NCBI RefSeq assembly: GCF_900091495.1
Contig: NZ_LT607413.1
Coordinates: forward strand, 6,897,001-6,961,000
DNA from: Micromonospora echinospora
GTDB taxonomy: Bacteria > Actinomycetota > Actinomycetes > Mycobacteriales > Micromonosporaceae
Direction: 5' to 3'
DNA: 64,000 bases
The notes below the pieces were generated by a model. It searched no databases and had not been told where the DNA came from. It saw only the letters and a list, made by a program, of their open reading frames with translations. The translations under genes were made by a program, and so were the position numbers. This document shows, in pieces, positions 1 through 8,030 of this stretch (position 1 is the first letter of the stretch; every line of letters starts with the position of its first letter).

Positions 1-301
1 CGTGGTGGCGTACCTGAACCAGCGGCTGTCGACGTGGGCCTGGCCGGTGCGGGCCACCGTCGTGCTGGACGAGCCCGCCGCCACGGTCGCCGCGCGCATC
101 TGGCCGGGCATGGGCGTGGTCGAGGCGGTCGACGCCCACCGCTGCCGGCTGCACGTCGGTGCGGAGAACGCCAACGACCTGGTCTGGATGGTCACCTCGC
201 TGGGGGTCGGCTTCACGGTGGTCGACGGACCGCCCGACCTCACCACCGCCCTGCGCGCCCACGCGGCGCGGTGCCTGCGCGCGGTCGACCCGGCGTGGTG
301 A
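1..301 (+). CDS. WYL-domain transcriptional regulator, C-terminal fragment
   Basis: The gene runs in from the left edge; only about 99 C-terminal residues are visible, in a frame beginning at base 2. The residues fit the C-terminal extension of YafY-type HTH/WYL regulators: a segment with VRATVVLDEPAATVAARI, then CRLHVGAENANDLVWMVTSLG, the usual beta-alpha-beta tail after the WYL domain. The family acts as DNA-binding regulators that sense a ligand through the WYL domain. The HTH part lies outside the window, so target and ligand cannot be stated. It converges with the nucleotidyltransferase pair to its right. Confidence 0.7.
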   Translation, partial: VVAYLNQRLSTWAWPVRATVVLDEPAATVAARIWPGMGVVEAVDAHRCRLHVGAENANDLVWMVTSLGVGFTVVDGPPDLTTALRAHAARCLRAVDPAW

Positions 302-418
302 CCCGCTGTCGGCTCGCCGGACGACACGGTCGCCAGGATGGCGGGGTGTGGCCGGCGCGGCGGTGAACCGCTGACCGCCGGACGGCGACCCCATGCCGTG
401 GTTGTCGCCCTTGATCTG

Positions 419-443
419 GGTCCGGGTCGACGTCGCCCGGACC
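419..443 (-). terminator. hairpin between convergent genes
   Basis: GGTCCGGG (419-426) pairs with CCCGGACC (436-443) around a 9-nt loop, 5 nt past the stop of the minus-strand gene. There is no U-tract. The rest of 302-447 holds nothing else I can recognise. Confidence 0.4.
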
Positions 444-447
444 GGCG

Positions 448-1230
448 TCATCCGGCGAACGCCGCCAGCCGGGCCCCGACCACCAGGGCGTCGAGGTCCC
501 GGGTGCCGGACGGCTGGTCGGGCAGCGCGCTGTCCTCCCGGGCCTGCTCCAGCCGGGCGGTCAGCACGTCGAGGTCCCGGTCGAGCGTGGCGCGCGGCAC
601 GACGTCACCGAGCGCGCCGTGCTCGGCGGCCTGCTTCGCCGCGACCAGGTCGGTCAGGTAGGCCGGGGCCGACTCGACCTCCCACAGGGTCGGCAGGTGG
701 GTGCGCAGCCGGCCGGCCCGCATCAGGTGGACGCCGGTCAGCAGGGCCCGGAAGGTGTACAGCAGCGGCTTCAGCTCGCCGGTCCGGTCGAACAGCCGTC
801 GCTGGGTGGCCGCGAACCCACGGTAGTGGTGACCGTGGTGCCGGGTGAGCGCCGCCGGTGCCAGCTCGACCAACGCCGCGTGCGCCGGAGAGGTGTGCAC
901 CACCAGCGGGGAGAGCAGTTGCTCCAGCACGTAGCCGTTGCGGCGCAGCATCAACCGTACGAACTTGCGCAGGTCGTGGGTGACCAGGTCCAGTTCGACG
1001 CCGTCCCGGTGCCACATCGCGGTCCGGGTCTCCGTCGGCTCGGCCAGACCGATCAGGTCGGCGACCGGCAGCAGATGCACGCCCCGCAAGTCCACGTCGG
1101 AGTCCTGGGACGGGAAACCGTACAGGTGGGCGCCGGAGACGGTGGCGAAGAGCAGCGGGTACGGCTGTTCCCCCACCACGGCCGCCAGGTCCACGCCGGT
1201 GGGCAGTCCGGCGTCGGCCAGCCCGGTCAC
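448..1230 (-). CDS. RlaP-type nucleotidyltransferase (second of tandem pair)
   Basis: 260 residues. It belongs to the DNA polymerase beta superfamily nucleotidyltransferases of the RlaP/PF10127 type. The catalytic signature is near the N-terminus: VSGAHLYGFPSQDSDVDLRG, with the G-S/A-x-x-x-G turn and the paired acidic metal ligands D-x-D. The C-terminal half is helical and R/L-rich. The GTG start at 1230 is chosen because it overlaps the upstream gene's stop as GTGA; longer in-frame starts read through the upstream gene. Members have been linked to RNA repair operons, but no RNA ligase or Hen1 is visible here, so the substrate is unknown. It is translationally coupled to its paralogue. Confidence 0.75.
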   Translation of the reverse strand: MTGLADAGLPTGVDLAAVVGEQPYPLLFATVSGAHLYGFPSQDSDVDLRGVHLLPVADLIGLAEPTETRTAMWHRDGVELDLVTHDLRKFVRLMLRRNGYVLEQLLSPLVVHTSPAHAALVELAPAALTRHHGHHYRGFAATQRRLFDRTGELKPLLYTFRALLTGVHLMRAGRLRTHLPTLWEVESAPAYLTDLVAAKQAAEHGALGDVVPRATLDRDLDVLTARLEQAREDSALPDQPSGTRDLDALVVGARLAAFAG

Positions 1231-1925
1231 GCGAGCCCCCGTACGGACCGGCGGCGCACCGAGACCAGCCACCGGTCCACCCGGTCGGTGTCGGGCTCGA
1301 CCGGCAGCGGGCTGTGCTCCAGCCCGGCGACCAGCCGGTCGGTGAGCAGCTCCCGCCAGCGCATGACCTCGTCCCAGGGCAGCTCCCCCGCCTTGAGCGC
1401 CAGCAGGCGGTCCCGGTCGTCCCCCACGTCGAGCACCAGCTCTCCGGTCCGCACCAGGTGCCCGCCGGCGGTCAGCAGTCGGATCAGGTGCATGACGTGC
1501 CGCCACACGGGTGCGCCCGACCGCTCGATGCCCCGTTCCGCCTTGGCGAACTGGGCGGTGGCGTAGCGCAGGTAGGTGTCGGCGACCCGGCGGGACAGGA
1601 ACGCCGGGGTGAGGTCACGTAGTTCCGCGCCGAGCGGGGTGCAGGTCTCCACCAGGGGCGAGTGCAGGACCTCCAGGACGTTCGGGTTGGCGGCCAGCCC
1701 GAGGACGCAGACCCGCTCGACCTCCCAGCGGAGCTGCTCCGGCAGCGGTCCCTCGTGGTGCGTCGCCGGCTTGGTCAGCGGCCAGAATGCCGCCGCCGGC
1801 AGCGCGTACACGCCCCGCCGGTCGGTGTCCGAGCCGGTGGTGGCCAGACCGAAGGCACGGGAGCCCACGACCACCTGGAGGATCGTGTGCTCGTCGACGA
1901 GCCGGTCGGTCGACCCGGCGGTCAT
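1227..1925 (-). CDS. RlaP-type nucleotidyltransferase (first of tandem pair)
   Basis: 232 residues, same family as the next gene. The active-site motif is VVGSRAFGLATTGSDTDRRGV (about residues 19-39), with GSRAFGL as the nucleotide-binding turn and S-D-T-D as the metal ligands. It then has the conserved helical region including VLEVLHSPLV, paralleling VLEQLLSPLV in its neighbour. That shared segment shows the two arose by duplication or belong to one subfamily, although the rest has diverged. The ATG at 1925 opens the operon and the stop overlaps the next start by 4 nt. The reaction is predicted only at family level (nucleotide transfer), with target unknown. Confidence 0.75.
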   Translation of the reverse strand: MTAGSTDRLVDEHTILQVVVGSRAFGLATTGSDTDRRGVYALPAAAFWPLTKPATHHEGPLPEQLRWEVERVCVLGLAANPNVLEVLHSPLVETCTPLGAELRDLTPAFLSRRVADTYLRYATAQFAKAERGIERSGAPVWRHVMHLIRLLTAGGHLVRTGELVLDVGDDRDRLLALKAGELPWDEVMRWRELLTDRLVAGLEHSPLPVEPDTDRVDRWLVSVRRRSVRGLA

Positions 1926-2201
1926 CGGGCACCGTCCGGGCCGTGGCCACCGGACGGGGCGGCAGGTTGGGGCGACACGCCGATGATCATCTCAGAGGTC
2001 GGCCACCGAAGGCACCGGAGTTACCGGACGTCCGGCCGCCCGTGACCACTCCGGGACGAACGCGCCGGCCCTGCGGACGCCCCGGTCGTCGACGGTCCGC
2101 CACGTTTCCGAACGTTCATCCGCCACTGCTGACAACGATGATCGTCGAGTTCTACCCTCACCGGTGTCCGAACCCTTCCGATCACCCCCGGAGCCCACGT
2201 G

Positions 2202-3041
2202 ATGTCCTACCGGACTCTCCTCGCCAGCATCGTGACGGTCGCGACCGCCACGATGCTGGTGCCGTCGACCGCGGTCGCGGCAGTGCCGACCAGCGCACGG
2301 ATGGTCGCGCTCGGCGACTCGATCACCCGGGCCGCCGTCGCCGACGGCACCCAGAACGCCCAACCCCAGAACTCCTGGTCCACCGGTACGAGCACCGCTG
2401 TCGACTCGCACCTGCGGCGGCTGGAGGCGTACGGGGTCGACATGACCGGCGGCAACTACGCCAAGGGCGGCGACCGCTCGACGCACCTGGCCACCCAGGC
2501 GACCAACGCCCTTGCCAACACCGACGCCGACTACGTGACCATCCTGATCGGCGGCAACGACATCTGCTACGCCTCCACTCCTGCCGGCACCACCTCGCCC
2601 GACACCTTCGAGGCGAACGTGCGGCGCGCGCTCGACATCATCAGGGCCGAGAATCCGGACACGCGGGTCCTGTTGGCCTCGGTGCCGAGCATGATGTCGC
2701 TCTACCGGATCGGCCGGGACAACTTCCTCATCCGGGCACGCTGGTCCCTGATCGGCATCTGCCCGGTGATGCTGGCCAACCCGACCGACACCTCCTCCGC
2801 CGCGAACGAACGCCGCGCTGCGGTCGAGGCCCGGGTCGACGAGTACAACCAGCGGCTGGCCAAGCTCGCCGCGGAGCACGGCAACGTGTTCTACGACAAC
2901 GGCGCGGTGCACAACACCTCGTTCACCTCGTCCGACCTGTCGATTCTCGACGGCTTCCACCCGTCGCTCAGCGGGCAGAACAAGATCGCCCAGGTCACCT
3001 GGAACGAGGCGGTCCGGCAGGGCGTCTTCGACGTCGACTGA
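2202..3041 (+). CDS. secreted SGNH/GDSL-family hydrolase
   Basis: 279 residues with a cleavable signal peptide (about residues 1-26, ending AVA-AVP). SGNH block I is ALGDSITR with the nucleophile Ser. Block III is IGGNDIC with the oxyanion Asn. Block V is LDGFHPS with the catalytic Asp and His. The fold is the lipase/esterase/acetylhydrolase type. The tail GFHPSLSGQNKIAQ is typical of actinobacterial extracellular SGNH enzymes. The ATG at 2202 has GGAG 8 nt upstream; a GTG one codon earlier is possible. It is monocistronic and divergent from the nucleotidyltransferases. Given the neighbourhood it could be a carbohydrate or lipid esterase; the substrate is not predictable. Confidence 0.85.
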   Translation: MSYRTLLASIVTVATATMLVPSTAVAAVPTSARMVALGDSITRAAVADGTQNAQPQNSWSTGTSTAVDSHLRRLEAYGVDMTGGNYAKGGDRSTHLATQATNALANTDADYVTILIGGNDICYASTPAGTTSPDTFEANVRRALDIIRAENPDTRVLLASVPSMMSLYRIGRDNFLIRARWSLIGICPVMLANPTDTSSAANERRAAVEARVDEYNQRLAKLAAEHGNVFYDNGAVHNTSFTSSDLSILDGFHPSLSGQNKIAQVTWNEAVRQGVFDVD

Positions 3042-3405
3042 GCCGCGCGGCCCGGTGGATGCCGGGCCGGCGGCAAGCGGATCCACCGGCCCCCTGCGGC
3101 ACTCGACCTCCGCCGGGGGCCGGAACCCGCGACGCCCGACACCCCCCGGCCAGGGGCCACGGGTACGGATCACGACCCGACAGCAATTCACTCATTTGTG
3201 CTATTTCAGCACTGAAAACAAGAATAGCCTGCATAATACTCTCCCGCTGTTCACCAACCGGAGCGCCTTACCATTGCGATCATCAATGAATCACACCTAG
3301 GATTTTGGTCGGTCCCGCATAAGGACTCCACGCAGCCGTCGACGACGATGTTGATTGCGTTCCCCATGCACCGCCGCGGTGCCCCGGAGTTTCCAGGAGA
3401 AACGC
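3042..3405. other. intergenic region with an AT-rich block
   Basis: 364 bp with no gene. The first 140 bp are GC-rich, but about 3178-3300 is strikingly AT-rich for this genome (many A/T runs around CATTTGTGC, GAAAACAAG and TGCATAATACT). It probably holds the promoter of the downstream secreted-protein gene. TGCATAATACT contains a TATAAT-like TAATACT at about 3234-3240. No -35 element can be fixed with confidence. Confidence 0.4.
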
Positions 3406-4173
3406 ATGACGGAAGAAATGTCGACGAGTCGGCGAAAAGGGCTCGCTGCCCTGGGCGTGGTCCTGGGCATGACGCTGCTGGGCACGGCGGTGGCACCCTC
3501 GGCGCACGCTGCGGGAAAAACGGCACCAGAGGGCCGGGACATCGCCGCTCCCGCCGGTACGGCGTACAGCGTCACGATCGTCAACAAGTCCGAGATCGAC
3601 GACGAGAACGCGATCGTGTTCCAGCAGCAGCCGAACCAGCCGTCAGACGTCCACTCCCTGGCCTGGCTGTCGAAGATGTGCCACGCGGGCACCGAGGTCA
3701 CGTTCTCGTGGACCATCGACTACAACTTCGTCTGGGGCCAGACCGGCACGCTCAAACCCGGCGTGAACTACGACGCGGGGCAGATCATTCCCGCCGACCT
3801 CGACAACGGAAACACCGTTTCCCTCTCCTACGTCAACGGCGGATTCGAATTCGGCAAGCCGACCTCCGGGGCCGGCAGCGGATCACTCGACATCAACCAG
3901 GACGACTCGGTCCCCGGTTCGGGCTCGCCCGACCAGGGCAGTGTGGGCATCGGAATGTCGGGGGCGGGAACGTTCGTGGTCCCCACCCAGTCGGACACCG
4001 GCGCCGGATTCAGCGTCACCCCGACCTATTACCTGGCGTTCGGCAGCTACAAGCCCGGCACGGTCGTCAGCGAGAGCATCCTGACCAGTCCCACCGCGCT
4101 GGTGTTCCCGGACGGCGAAACCGACGCCACCGCCGTCTTCGACGGCAAGAGCTGGACGATCACCTTCGACTGA
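3406..4173 (+). CDS. secreted RhiA-like protein of unknown role
   Basis: 255 residues. The first ~40 form a Sec signal (SRRK, hydrophobic core, AHA-AG cleavage). The mature part contains SLAWLSK, then VTFSWTIDYNFVWGQTGTLKPGV. As I remember it, this resembles the rhizosphere-induced RhiA family (SLAWFSK...TW..DY.FVW..TG.L.PGV). A Gly/Ser-rich stretch (GAGSGSLDINQDDSVPGSG) sits in the middle and the C-terminal half is beta-rich. The ATG has AGGAGA 6 nt upstream. It is single-gene, ends before a strong hairpin, and sits behind an unusually AT-rich leader. Assignment to RhiA is from memory of the motif; no enzymatic residues are evident. Confidence 0.55.
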   Translation: MTEEMSTSRRKGLAALGVVLGMTLLGTAVAPSAHAAGKTAPEGRDIAAPAGTAYSVTIVNKSEIDDENAIVFQQQPNQPSDVHSLAWLSKMCHAGTEVTFSWTIDYNFVWGQTGTLKPGVNYDAGQIIPADLDNGNTVSLSYVNGGFEFGKPTSGAGSGSLDINQDDSVPGSGSPDQGSVGIGMSGAGTFVVPTQSDTGAGFSVTPTYYLAFGSYKPGTVVSESILTSPTALVFPDGETDATAVFDGKSWTITFD

Positions 4174-4232
4174 CCGCATGACCGGACCCGGCCCTGTCGC
4201 AGGGTCGGCGGCACCGGCGCCTTGCTGCTGAC

Positions 4233-4282
4233 GGAACTCCCGGCGGTCCGGGGACCGAGGTCCCCCGCCCACCGGGAGTTCC
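4233..4282 (+). terminator. strong hairpin terminator
   Basis: GGAACTCCCGG (4233-4243) pairs perfectly with CCGGGAGTTCC (4272-4282); the interior also folds (GGGGACC/GGTCCCC). It lies 60 nt beyond the stop of the RhiA-like gene and before the LacI-family gene's operator. Confidence 0.7.
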
Positions 4283-4348
4283 TCGCGTGTGCGCCGTCCC
4301 GCGTCCGACGCCACCCGCCGCGCCGACCAACCGGGCACCGGTGAGCGT

Positions 4349-4359
4349 CGAAAGTTTCG
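4349..4359. promoter_or_regulatory. CGAAAGTTTCG operator upstream of LacI-family gene
   Basis: Perfect 11-nt inverted repeat CGAAA-G-TTTCG, 38 nt before the GTG of the LacI-family regulator. The same box, 40 kb away, precedes the CE7 esterase and lies between the xylanase and the esterase genes; a 12-nt variant precedes the GH3 gene. CGAA...TTCG repeats are known sites of xylan-responsive LacI-family repressors in actinobacteria. Autoregulation is inferred. Confidence 0.6.
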
Positions 4360-4397
4360 GGATATGCTGCGGCCGGACCGACCGGTGAGGAGATGCC

Positions 4398-5414
4398 GTG
4401 GATCAGCAACGGGCGACGCTGGCGGAGATCGCGCAGGCCGCAGGCGTGTCGATACCCACCGTCTCCAAGGTCCTCAACGGCCGCCCGGACGTCGCGGCGG
4501 CCACCCGGCAGAAGGTGCAGACCCTGATCGACGAACGCGGGTACACCGTCCGTCGCACCAGCCGACCGGCACGTCGGGCCGGCCTGATCGACCTGGTGCT
4601 CCGGGACCTCGGCAACCCGTGGGCCATGCAGATCATCGACGGGGTGGAGGAGCTGGCCTACGGGGCCGGGTTCGGGGTGATCGTGTCGGCGGTGCACGGA
4701 CGCCACCGCAACCGCCCCGACCGCCGGTGGACCGAGCAGCTCGCCGCCCGTCGCTGCGACGGGGTGCTGCTGGTCCTCTCCGACATCTCCCCCAGCCAGC
4801 GTGCCCAGCTCGACGAGCTGGGCATCCCGGTGGTCATCATCGACCCGGCCGGCCACCCGCCGGCCGACATCCCCAGCGTCGGCGCGACCAACTGGGCCGG
4901 CGGACTCACCGCCACCGAACACCTGGTCGGCCTGGGCCACGAGCGGGTCGCGGTGATCGGGGGTCCGCCGACCGTGCCGTGCAGCCGTGCCCGGGTCGAC
5001 GGCTACCGGGCGGCCATGAACGCCGCCGGCCACCGGGTGCCGGCCGGCTACGTCCGCACCGGCGACTTCACCGCACCCTCCGGCTACCGGGAGACCAACG
5101 CCCTGCTCGACCTGACCCGGCCGCCCACCGCCATCTTCGCCTGCGCCGACGAGATGGCCATGGGGGCGTACGAGGCCCTCTACGAACGAGGCCTGCGGGT
5201 GCCGGACGACATGAGCATCGTCGGTTTCGACGATCTCGACGCCGCCCGGTGGGCCGTGCCGCCGTTGACCACCGTCCGCCAGCCGTTGACCGAGATGGCC
5301 GCGATGGCCACCCGGATGCTGCTCAGCCTGGTCGACGGCGAGGAGCTGGGCAGTCACCGGCTCGAACTCGCCACGCCGCTGGTGGTCCGGCACAGCACCC
5401 GGCAGCTGCCCTGA
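4398..5414 (+). CDS. LacI-family transcriptional repressor (sugar-responsive)
   Basis: 338 residues. The N-terminal HTH (residues 6-30) reads LAEIAQAAGVSIPTVSKVLN, with the recognition helix IPTVSKVLNGR. The hinge follows (to about residue 60), then a periplasmic-binding-protein-like effector domain (IDLVLRDLGNPW to the C-terminus, including IFACADEMAMGAYEAL and DDMSIVGFDDL). The GTG start is fixed by GAGGAGAT 5-12 nt upstream and by the HTH. It binds an operator and releases on an oligosaccharide. Its own leader carries CGAAAGTTTCG, the box of the xylan genes at 44-46 kb, while the cellulase immediately downstream carries a different, CebR-type box. So it may be the xylan regulator rather than the cellulase regulator. 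Confidence 0.9.
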   Translation: MDQQRATLAEIAQAAGVSIPTVSKVLNGRPDVAAATRQKVQTLIDERGYTVRRTSRPARRAGLIDLVLRDLGNPWAMQIIDGVEELAYGAGFGVIVSAVHGRHRNRPDRRWTEQLAARRCDGVLLVLSDISPSQRAQLDELGIPVVIIDPAGHPPADIPSVGATNWAGGLTATEHLVGLGHERVAVIGGPPTVPCSRARVDGYRAAMNAAGHRVPAGYVRTGDFTAPSGYRETNALLDLTRPPTAIFACADEMAMGAYEALYERGLRVPDDMSIVGFDDLDAARWAVPPLTTVRQPLTEMAAMATRMLLSLVDGEELGSHRLELATPLVVRHSTRQLP

Positions 5415-5440
5415 TCCCGGCACTTCGACACATGCACATG

Positions 5441-5470
5441 TTGCACGGTGGTTACGAACCCCCGTACGCT
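5441..5470 (+). promoter_or_regulatory. promoter of the GH5 endoglucanase
   Basis: TTGCAC (5441-5446), an 18-nt spacer and TACGCT (5465-5470) fit a housekeeping sigma promoter. The palindrome at 5475-5488 begins 5 nt after the -10, which would place it over the transcription start. Confidence 0.5.
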
Positions 5471-5474
5471 GCCG

Positions 5475-5488
5475 TGGGAGCGCTCCCG
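5475..5488. promoter_or_regulatory. CebR-type operator
   Basis: TGGGAGCGCTCCCG matches the 14-nt cellobiose/cellotriose repressor box TGGGAGCGCTCCCA known from Streptomyces CebR at 13 positions; the inner 12 nt are a perfect palindrome. Its position over the predicted +1 suggests repression of the endoglucanase until cello-oligosaccharides are present. Confidence 0.7.
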
Positions 5489-5650
5489 CGACCGGGGACG
5501 GTGGCCGCCGTCCACGGCCGTGACGACGAGCGTCGTCCGGGCCGGCGGGACGGGTGTGGGCAACCCGCGACGCCTCGTCAACACCGCGTCGCGCGCGCCG
5601 GAGACCCGGACCGGCGACCCGGCGCCACCCCCACCCCCGAACAGAATGAG

Positions 5651-7099
5651 ATGCCTCCGATGACAGACATCCCACGTCCGTTCCGGCGACAGCTGGCCGT
5701 AGCCGGCGCGATCGGCGCGTTGGCCATGGGCGCGACCGCGATCCTGCCGACCGAGGACGCCGTCGCCGCCGCCGGTTGCGAGGTCACCTACACGACCTCC
5801 AGCTGGACCGGCGGGTTCACCGCCTCGATCAGCATCAGGAACCTCGGGGACGCGATCAACGGCTGGACCCTCGGCTTCAGCTTCCCCGACGCCGGCCAGC
5901 GGGTCGGACAGGGCTGGTCGGCGACGTACAGCCAGACCGGCCCCGCGGTGACCGCGCGGAACATGAGCTACAACGGCGCGCTGGCCAGCGGGGCCAGCAC
6001 GAGCATCGGCTTCAACGGCACCTGGACCGGCAGCAACCCGGTGCCGACCTCGTTCACCCTCAACGGCACGGTCTGCAACGGCGCCACGAACCCGACCACC
6101 CCGCCGCCCACCACGCCACCGCCCACCACGCCACCACCGACCACTCCCCCGCCGGGTGGGCAGACGCCGGTGGCCGTCAACGGTCAGCTGCGCGTCTGCG
6201 GGGCCAACCTCTGCAACCAGTACGGCAAGCCGATCCAGCTGCGCGGGATGAGCACCCACGGCATCCAGTGGTTCCCGCACTGCTACAACGACGCGTCCCT
6301 GGACGCGCTCGCCAAGGACTGGCTCGCCGACCTGTTCCGGATCTCGATGTACGTGCAGGAGGACGGCTACGAGACCGACCCGGCCGGATTCACCAACCGC
6401 GTCAACAACCTGGTCGAGGAGGCCACCGAGCGGGGCATGTACGCGTTGATCGACTTCCACACCCTCACCCCGGGCGACCCGATGTACAACCTGGAGCGGG
6501 CCAAGACCTTCTTCGCCGCCGTCTCCGCCCGCCACGCGAACAAGAACAACGTGATCTACGAGATCACCAACGAACCGAACGGCGTGAGCTGGTCGACCAT
6601 CAAGAACTACGCCGAGCAGGTCATCCCGATCATCCGGGCCAACGACCCGGACGCCGTGGTGGTCGTCGGCACCCGGGCCTGGTCGTCGCTGGGCGTCTCG
6701 GAGGGCGGCAACTCCACCGAGATCATCAACAACCCGGTGAACGCGAGCAACGTCATGTACGCGTTCCACTTCTACGCCGCCTCGCACCGGGACAACTACC
6801 GGGCCGAGCTGGAGCGGGCCGCCGCCCGACTGCCGATGTTCGTCACCGAGTTCGGCACGGTCGACTACACCGGTGACGGCGGGGTCGACCTGGCCAGCAG
6901 CACGGCCTGGCTGGACCTGCTGGACCGGTTGAAGATCAGTTACGCCAACTGGACCTACTCCGACAAGGCCGAGGGCAGCGCCGCGTTCCGGCCGGGCACC
7001 TGCTACGGCAACACGTACGCCGGCACGGCGGTGCTGACCGAGTCGGGCGCCTTCATGCGCAACCGCATCCGCACCCCGGACAACTTCCCCACCAGCTGA
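5651..7099 (+). CDS. secreted endo-beta-1,4-glucanase, CBM2-GH5
   Basis: 482 residues. Signal peptide is about 1-40. An N-terminal CBM2 cellulose-binding module spans ~42-143 (bounding Cys, SSWTGGF, NGWTLGF, SIGFNGTW). A PTTPPP repeat linker covers ~147-168. The GH5 (subfamily 2-like) catalytic domain runs ~173-482. Acid/base E308 lies in YEITNEPNG and nucleophile E400 in MFVTEFGT. It hydrolyses internal bonds of cellulose outside the cell. The start could also be the ATG at 5660, with GAGATG about 8 nt ahead. A CebR-type operator and promoter precede it. The LacI-family gene upstream is separated by 236 nt and probably transcribed apart. Confidence 0.93.
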   Translation: MPPMTDIPRPFRRQLAVAGAIGALAMGATAILPTEDAVAAAGCEVTYTTSSWTGGFTASISIRNLGDAINGWTLGFSFPDAGQRVGQGWSATYSQTGPAVTARNMSYNGALASGASTSIGFNGTWTGSNPVPTSFTLNGTVCNGATNPTTPPPTTPPPTTPPPTTPPPGGQTPVAVNGQLRVCGANLCNQYGKPIQLRGMSTHGIQWFPHCYNDASLDALAKDWLADLFRISMYVQEDGYETDPAGFTNRVNNLVEEATERGMYALIDFHTLTPGDPMYNLERAKTFFAAVSARHANKNNVIYEITNEPNGVSWSTIKNYAEQVIPIIRANDPDAVVVVGTRAWSSLGVSEGGNSTEIINNPVNASNVMYAFHFYAASHRDNYRAELERAAARLPMFVTEFGTVDYTGDGGVDLASSTAWLDLLDRLKISYANWTYSDKAEGSAAFRPGTCYGNTYAGTAVLTESGAFMRNRIRTPDNFPTS

Positions 7100-7118
7100 T
7101 CCCGAGCAGCGAGCAGAC

Positions 7119-7153
7119 GACGGCGTCCCGGCCCTCGGGGTCGGGACGCCGTC
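7119..7153. terminator. bidirectional terminator
   Basis: Perfect 12-bp stem GACGGCGTCCCG (7119-7130) / CGGGACGCCGTC (7142-7153) with an 11-nt loop, placed between the convergent endoglucanase and DUF4180 genes. Confidence 0.75.
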
Positions 7154-7161
7154 GCGGAGGG

Positions 7162-7530
7162 TCAGGCCGTGGCGCGCAACCGGGCGTCGAGCGCCTCGAG
7201 GTCAGGCAGGAACCAGACGTGGTCGCCCCGGTTCGACTCGTGGACCAGGGCGCGCAGCGCGGAACTGGCGGCGAGGTGCCGGGAGATGTCGCCGATCACC
7301 ACCAGCCGCAGCCGGTAGTTGACGAACTTCTGCATGACCTCGCCGGCGAAACGGGTGCCCAGGGAGAAGAACTCCTCGTCGAGCCGGCTGGCCGGGACGG
7401 CCACCACCTCAGCACCGAGGAAGGCCGCGCCGACCAGGTCCAACGCGTCCTGCGTGGTGGCCACCGGCGGACCGTCCGGGTCGCAGACCAGCACCCCCAC
7501 GCCGGCCCGGTCCTGCACCACGTCAGGCAT
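7162..7530 (-). CDS. DUF4180-domain protein
   Basis: 122 residues. The sequence follows the DUF4180 pattern: TTQDALDLVGAAFLGAEVVAV, then LDEEFFSLGTRFAGEVMQKF and NYRLRLVVIGD. The family's core biochemical function is not established. The ATG at 7530 is used because it overlaps the upstream HTH gene's end by 8 nt (ATGCCTGA), giving translational coupling, and begins the conserved domain. A longer in-frame start would sit inside the HTH gene. The pairing with a DNA-binding protein suggests the two act together, perhaps with this domain as effector. Confidence 0.75.
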   Translation of the reverse strand: MPDVVQDRAGVGVLVCDPDGPPVATTQDALDLVGAAFLGAEVVAVPASRLDEEFFSLGTRFAGEVMQKFVNYRLRLVVIGDISRHLAASSALRALVHESNRGDHVWFLPDLEALDARLRATA

Positions 7531-7972
7531 CGTCGGCCTCCCCGGCGAGCAGGCCGTTGTCCCCGTCGAGCAACGCCTCGACCAGGTGCAGCACATCGGC
7601 GGTGGCAGCGGCACCCCCGAGTATCACGATCTTCATGCGGTTCCGTTCCTCGTCGTGGACGGTCTGGATGCGCAGGGGCCGGGCGGGATCCCGAACGGTG
7701 TTCGCTCCGGCCAGGAGAAAGGTGCCGAGCCGGTCGGCGGCCGCCCGGTCCACGCCGTCGACCTGCACGATGCTCGACACCTCCACCGCCCCCGCTCCGG
7801 GCGGCTGCGCCGGTCGCCCGGTCAGCGCGGCGAGGTCGGCCCCGGCGATCCGGTACTGCTTGCCGATCCGGACCGCCCGCAGCCGGCCGCTGCGGATGTA
7901 GCCGCGCACCGTGCGTACGTGCAGGCCGAGCCGCTCGGCCACCTGCTCGACCGAATACATCTCTGCGCTCAT
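7523..7972 (-). CDS. excisionase/MerR-like HTH protein
   Basis: 149 residues. The N-terminal helix-turn-helix of the DNA-binding excisionase type (HTH_17) reads MYSVEQVAERLGLHVRTVRG, then YIRSGRLRAVRIGKQYRI, ending about residue 52. The C-terminal ~95 residues look like a small alpha/beta domain (VDGVDRAAADRLGTFLLAG, then MKIVILGGAAATADVLHLVEALL). A DNA-binding N-terminus plus a DUF4180 partner suggests a two-gene regulatory unit. Three in-frame starts cluster here (GTG 7975, ATG 7972, ATG 7960). AGGGAG lies directly upstream of the first two. Target unknown. Confidence 0.75.
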   Translation of the reverse strand: MSAEMYSVEQVAERLGLHVRTVRGYIRSGRLRAVRIGKQYRIAGADLAALTGRPAQPPGAGAVEVSSIVQVDGVDRAAADRLGTFLLAGANTVRDPARPLRIQTVHDEERNRMKIVILGGAAATADVLHLVEALLDGDNGLLAGEADDA

Positions 7973-8030
7973 CACTCCCTAACCTACCCCGTGAGGGACC
8001 TGATGAGGAAGTTTACGATCCCGCCCACCG

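Noticed and set aside
6080..6160. Short repeated CCACCACGCC-type units that could look like a CRISPR or VNTR
   Set aside because: They encode the PTTPPP linker between CBM2 and GH5; similar arrays at 15150-15250, 42180-42250 and 42950-43020 encode linkers in the other secreted enzymes.
4289..7099. A 936-codon protein covering the LacI and GH5 genes
   Set aside because: Only the part from about 5651 has coding character; the upstream part is a shadow of the LacI gene in another frame.
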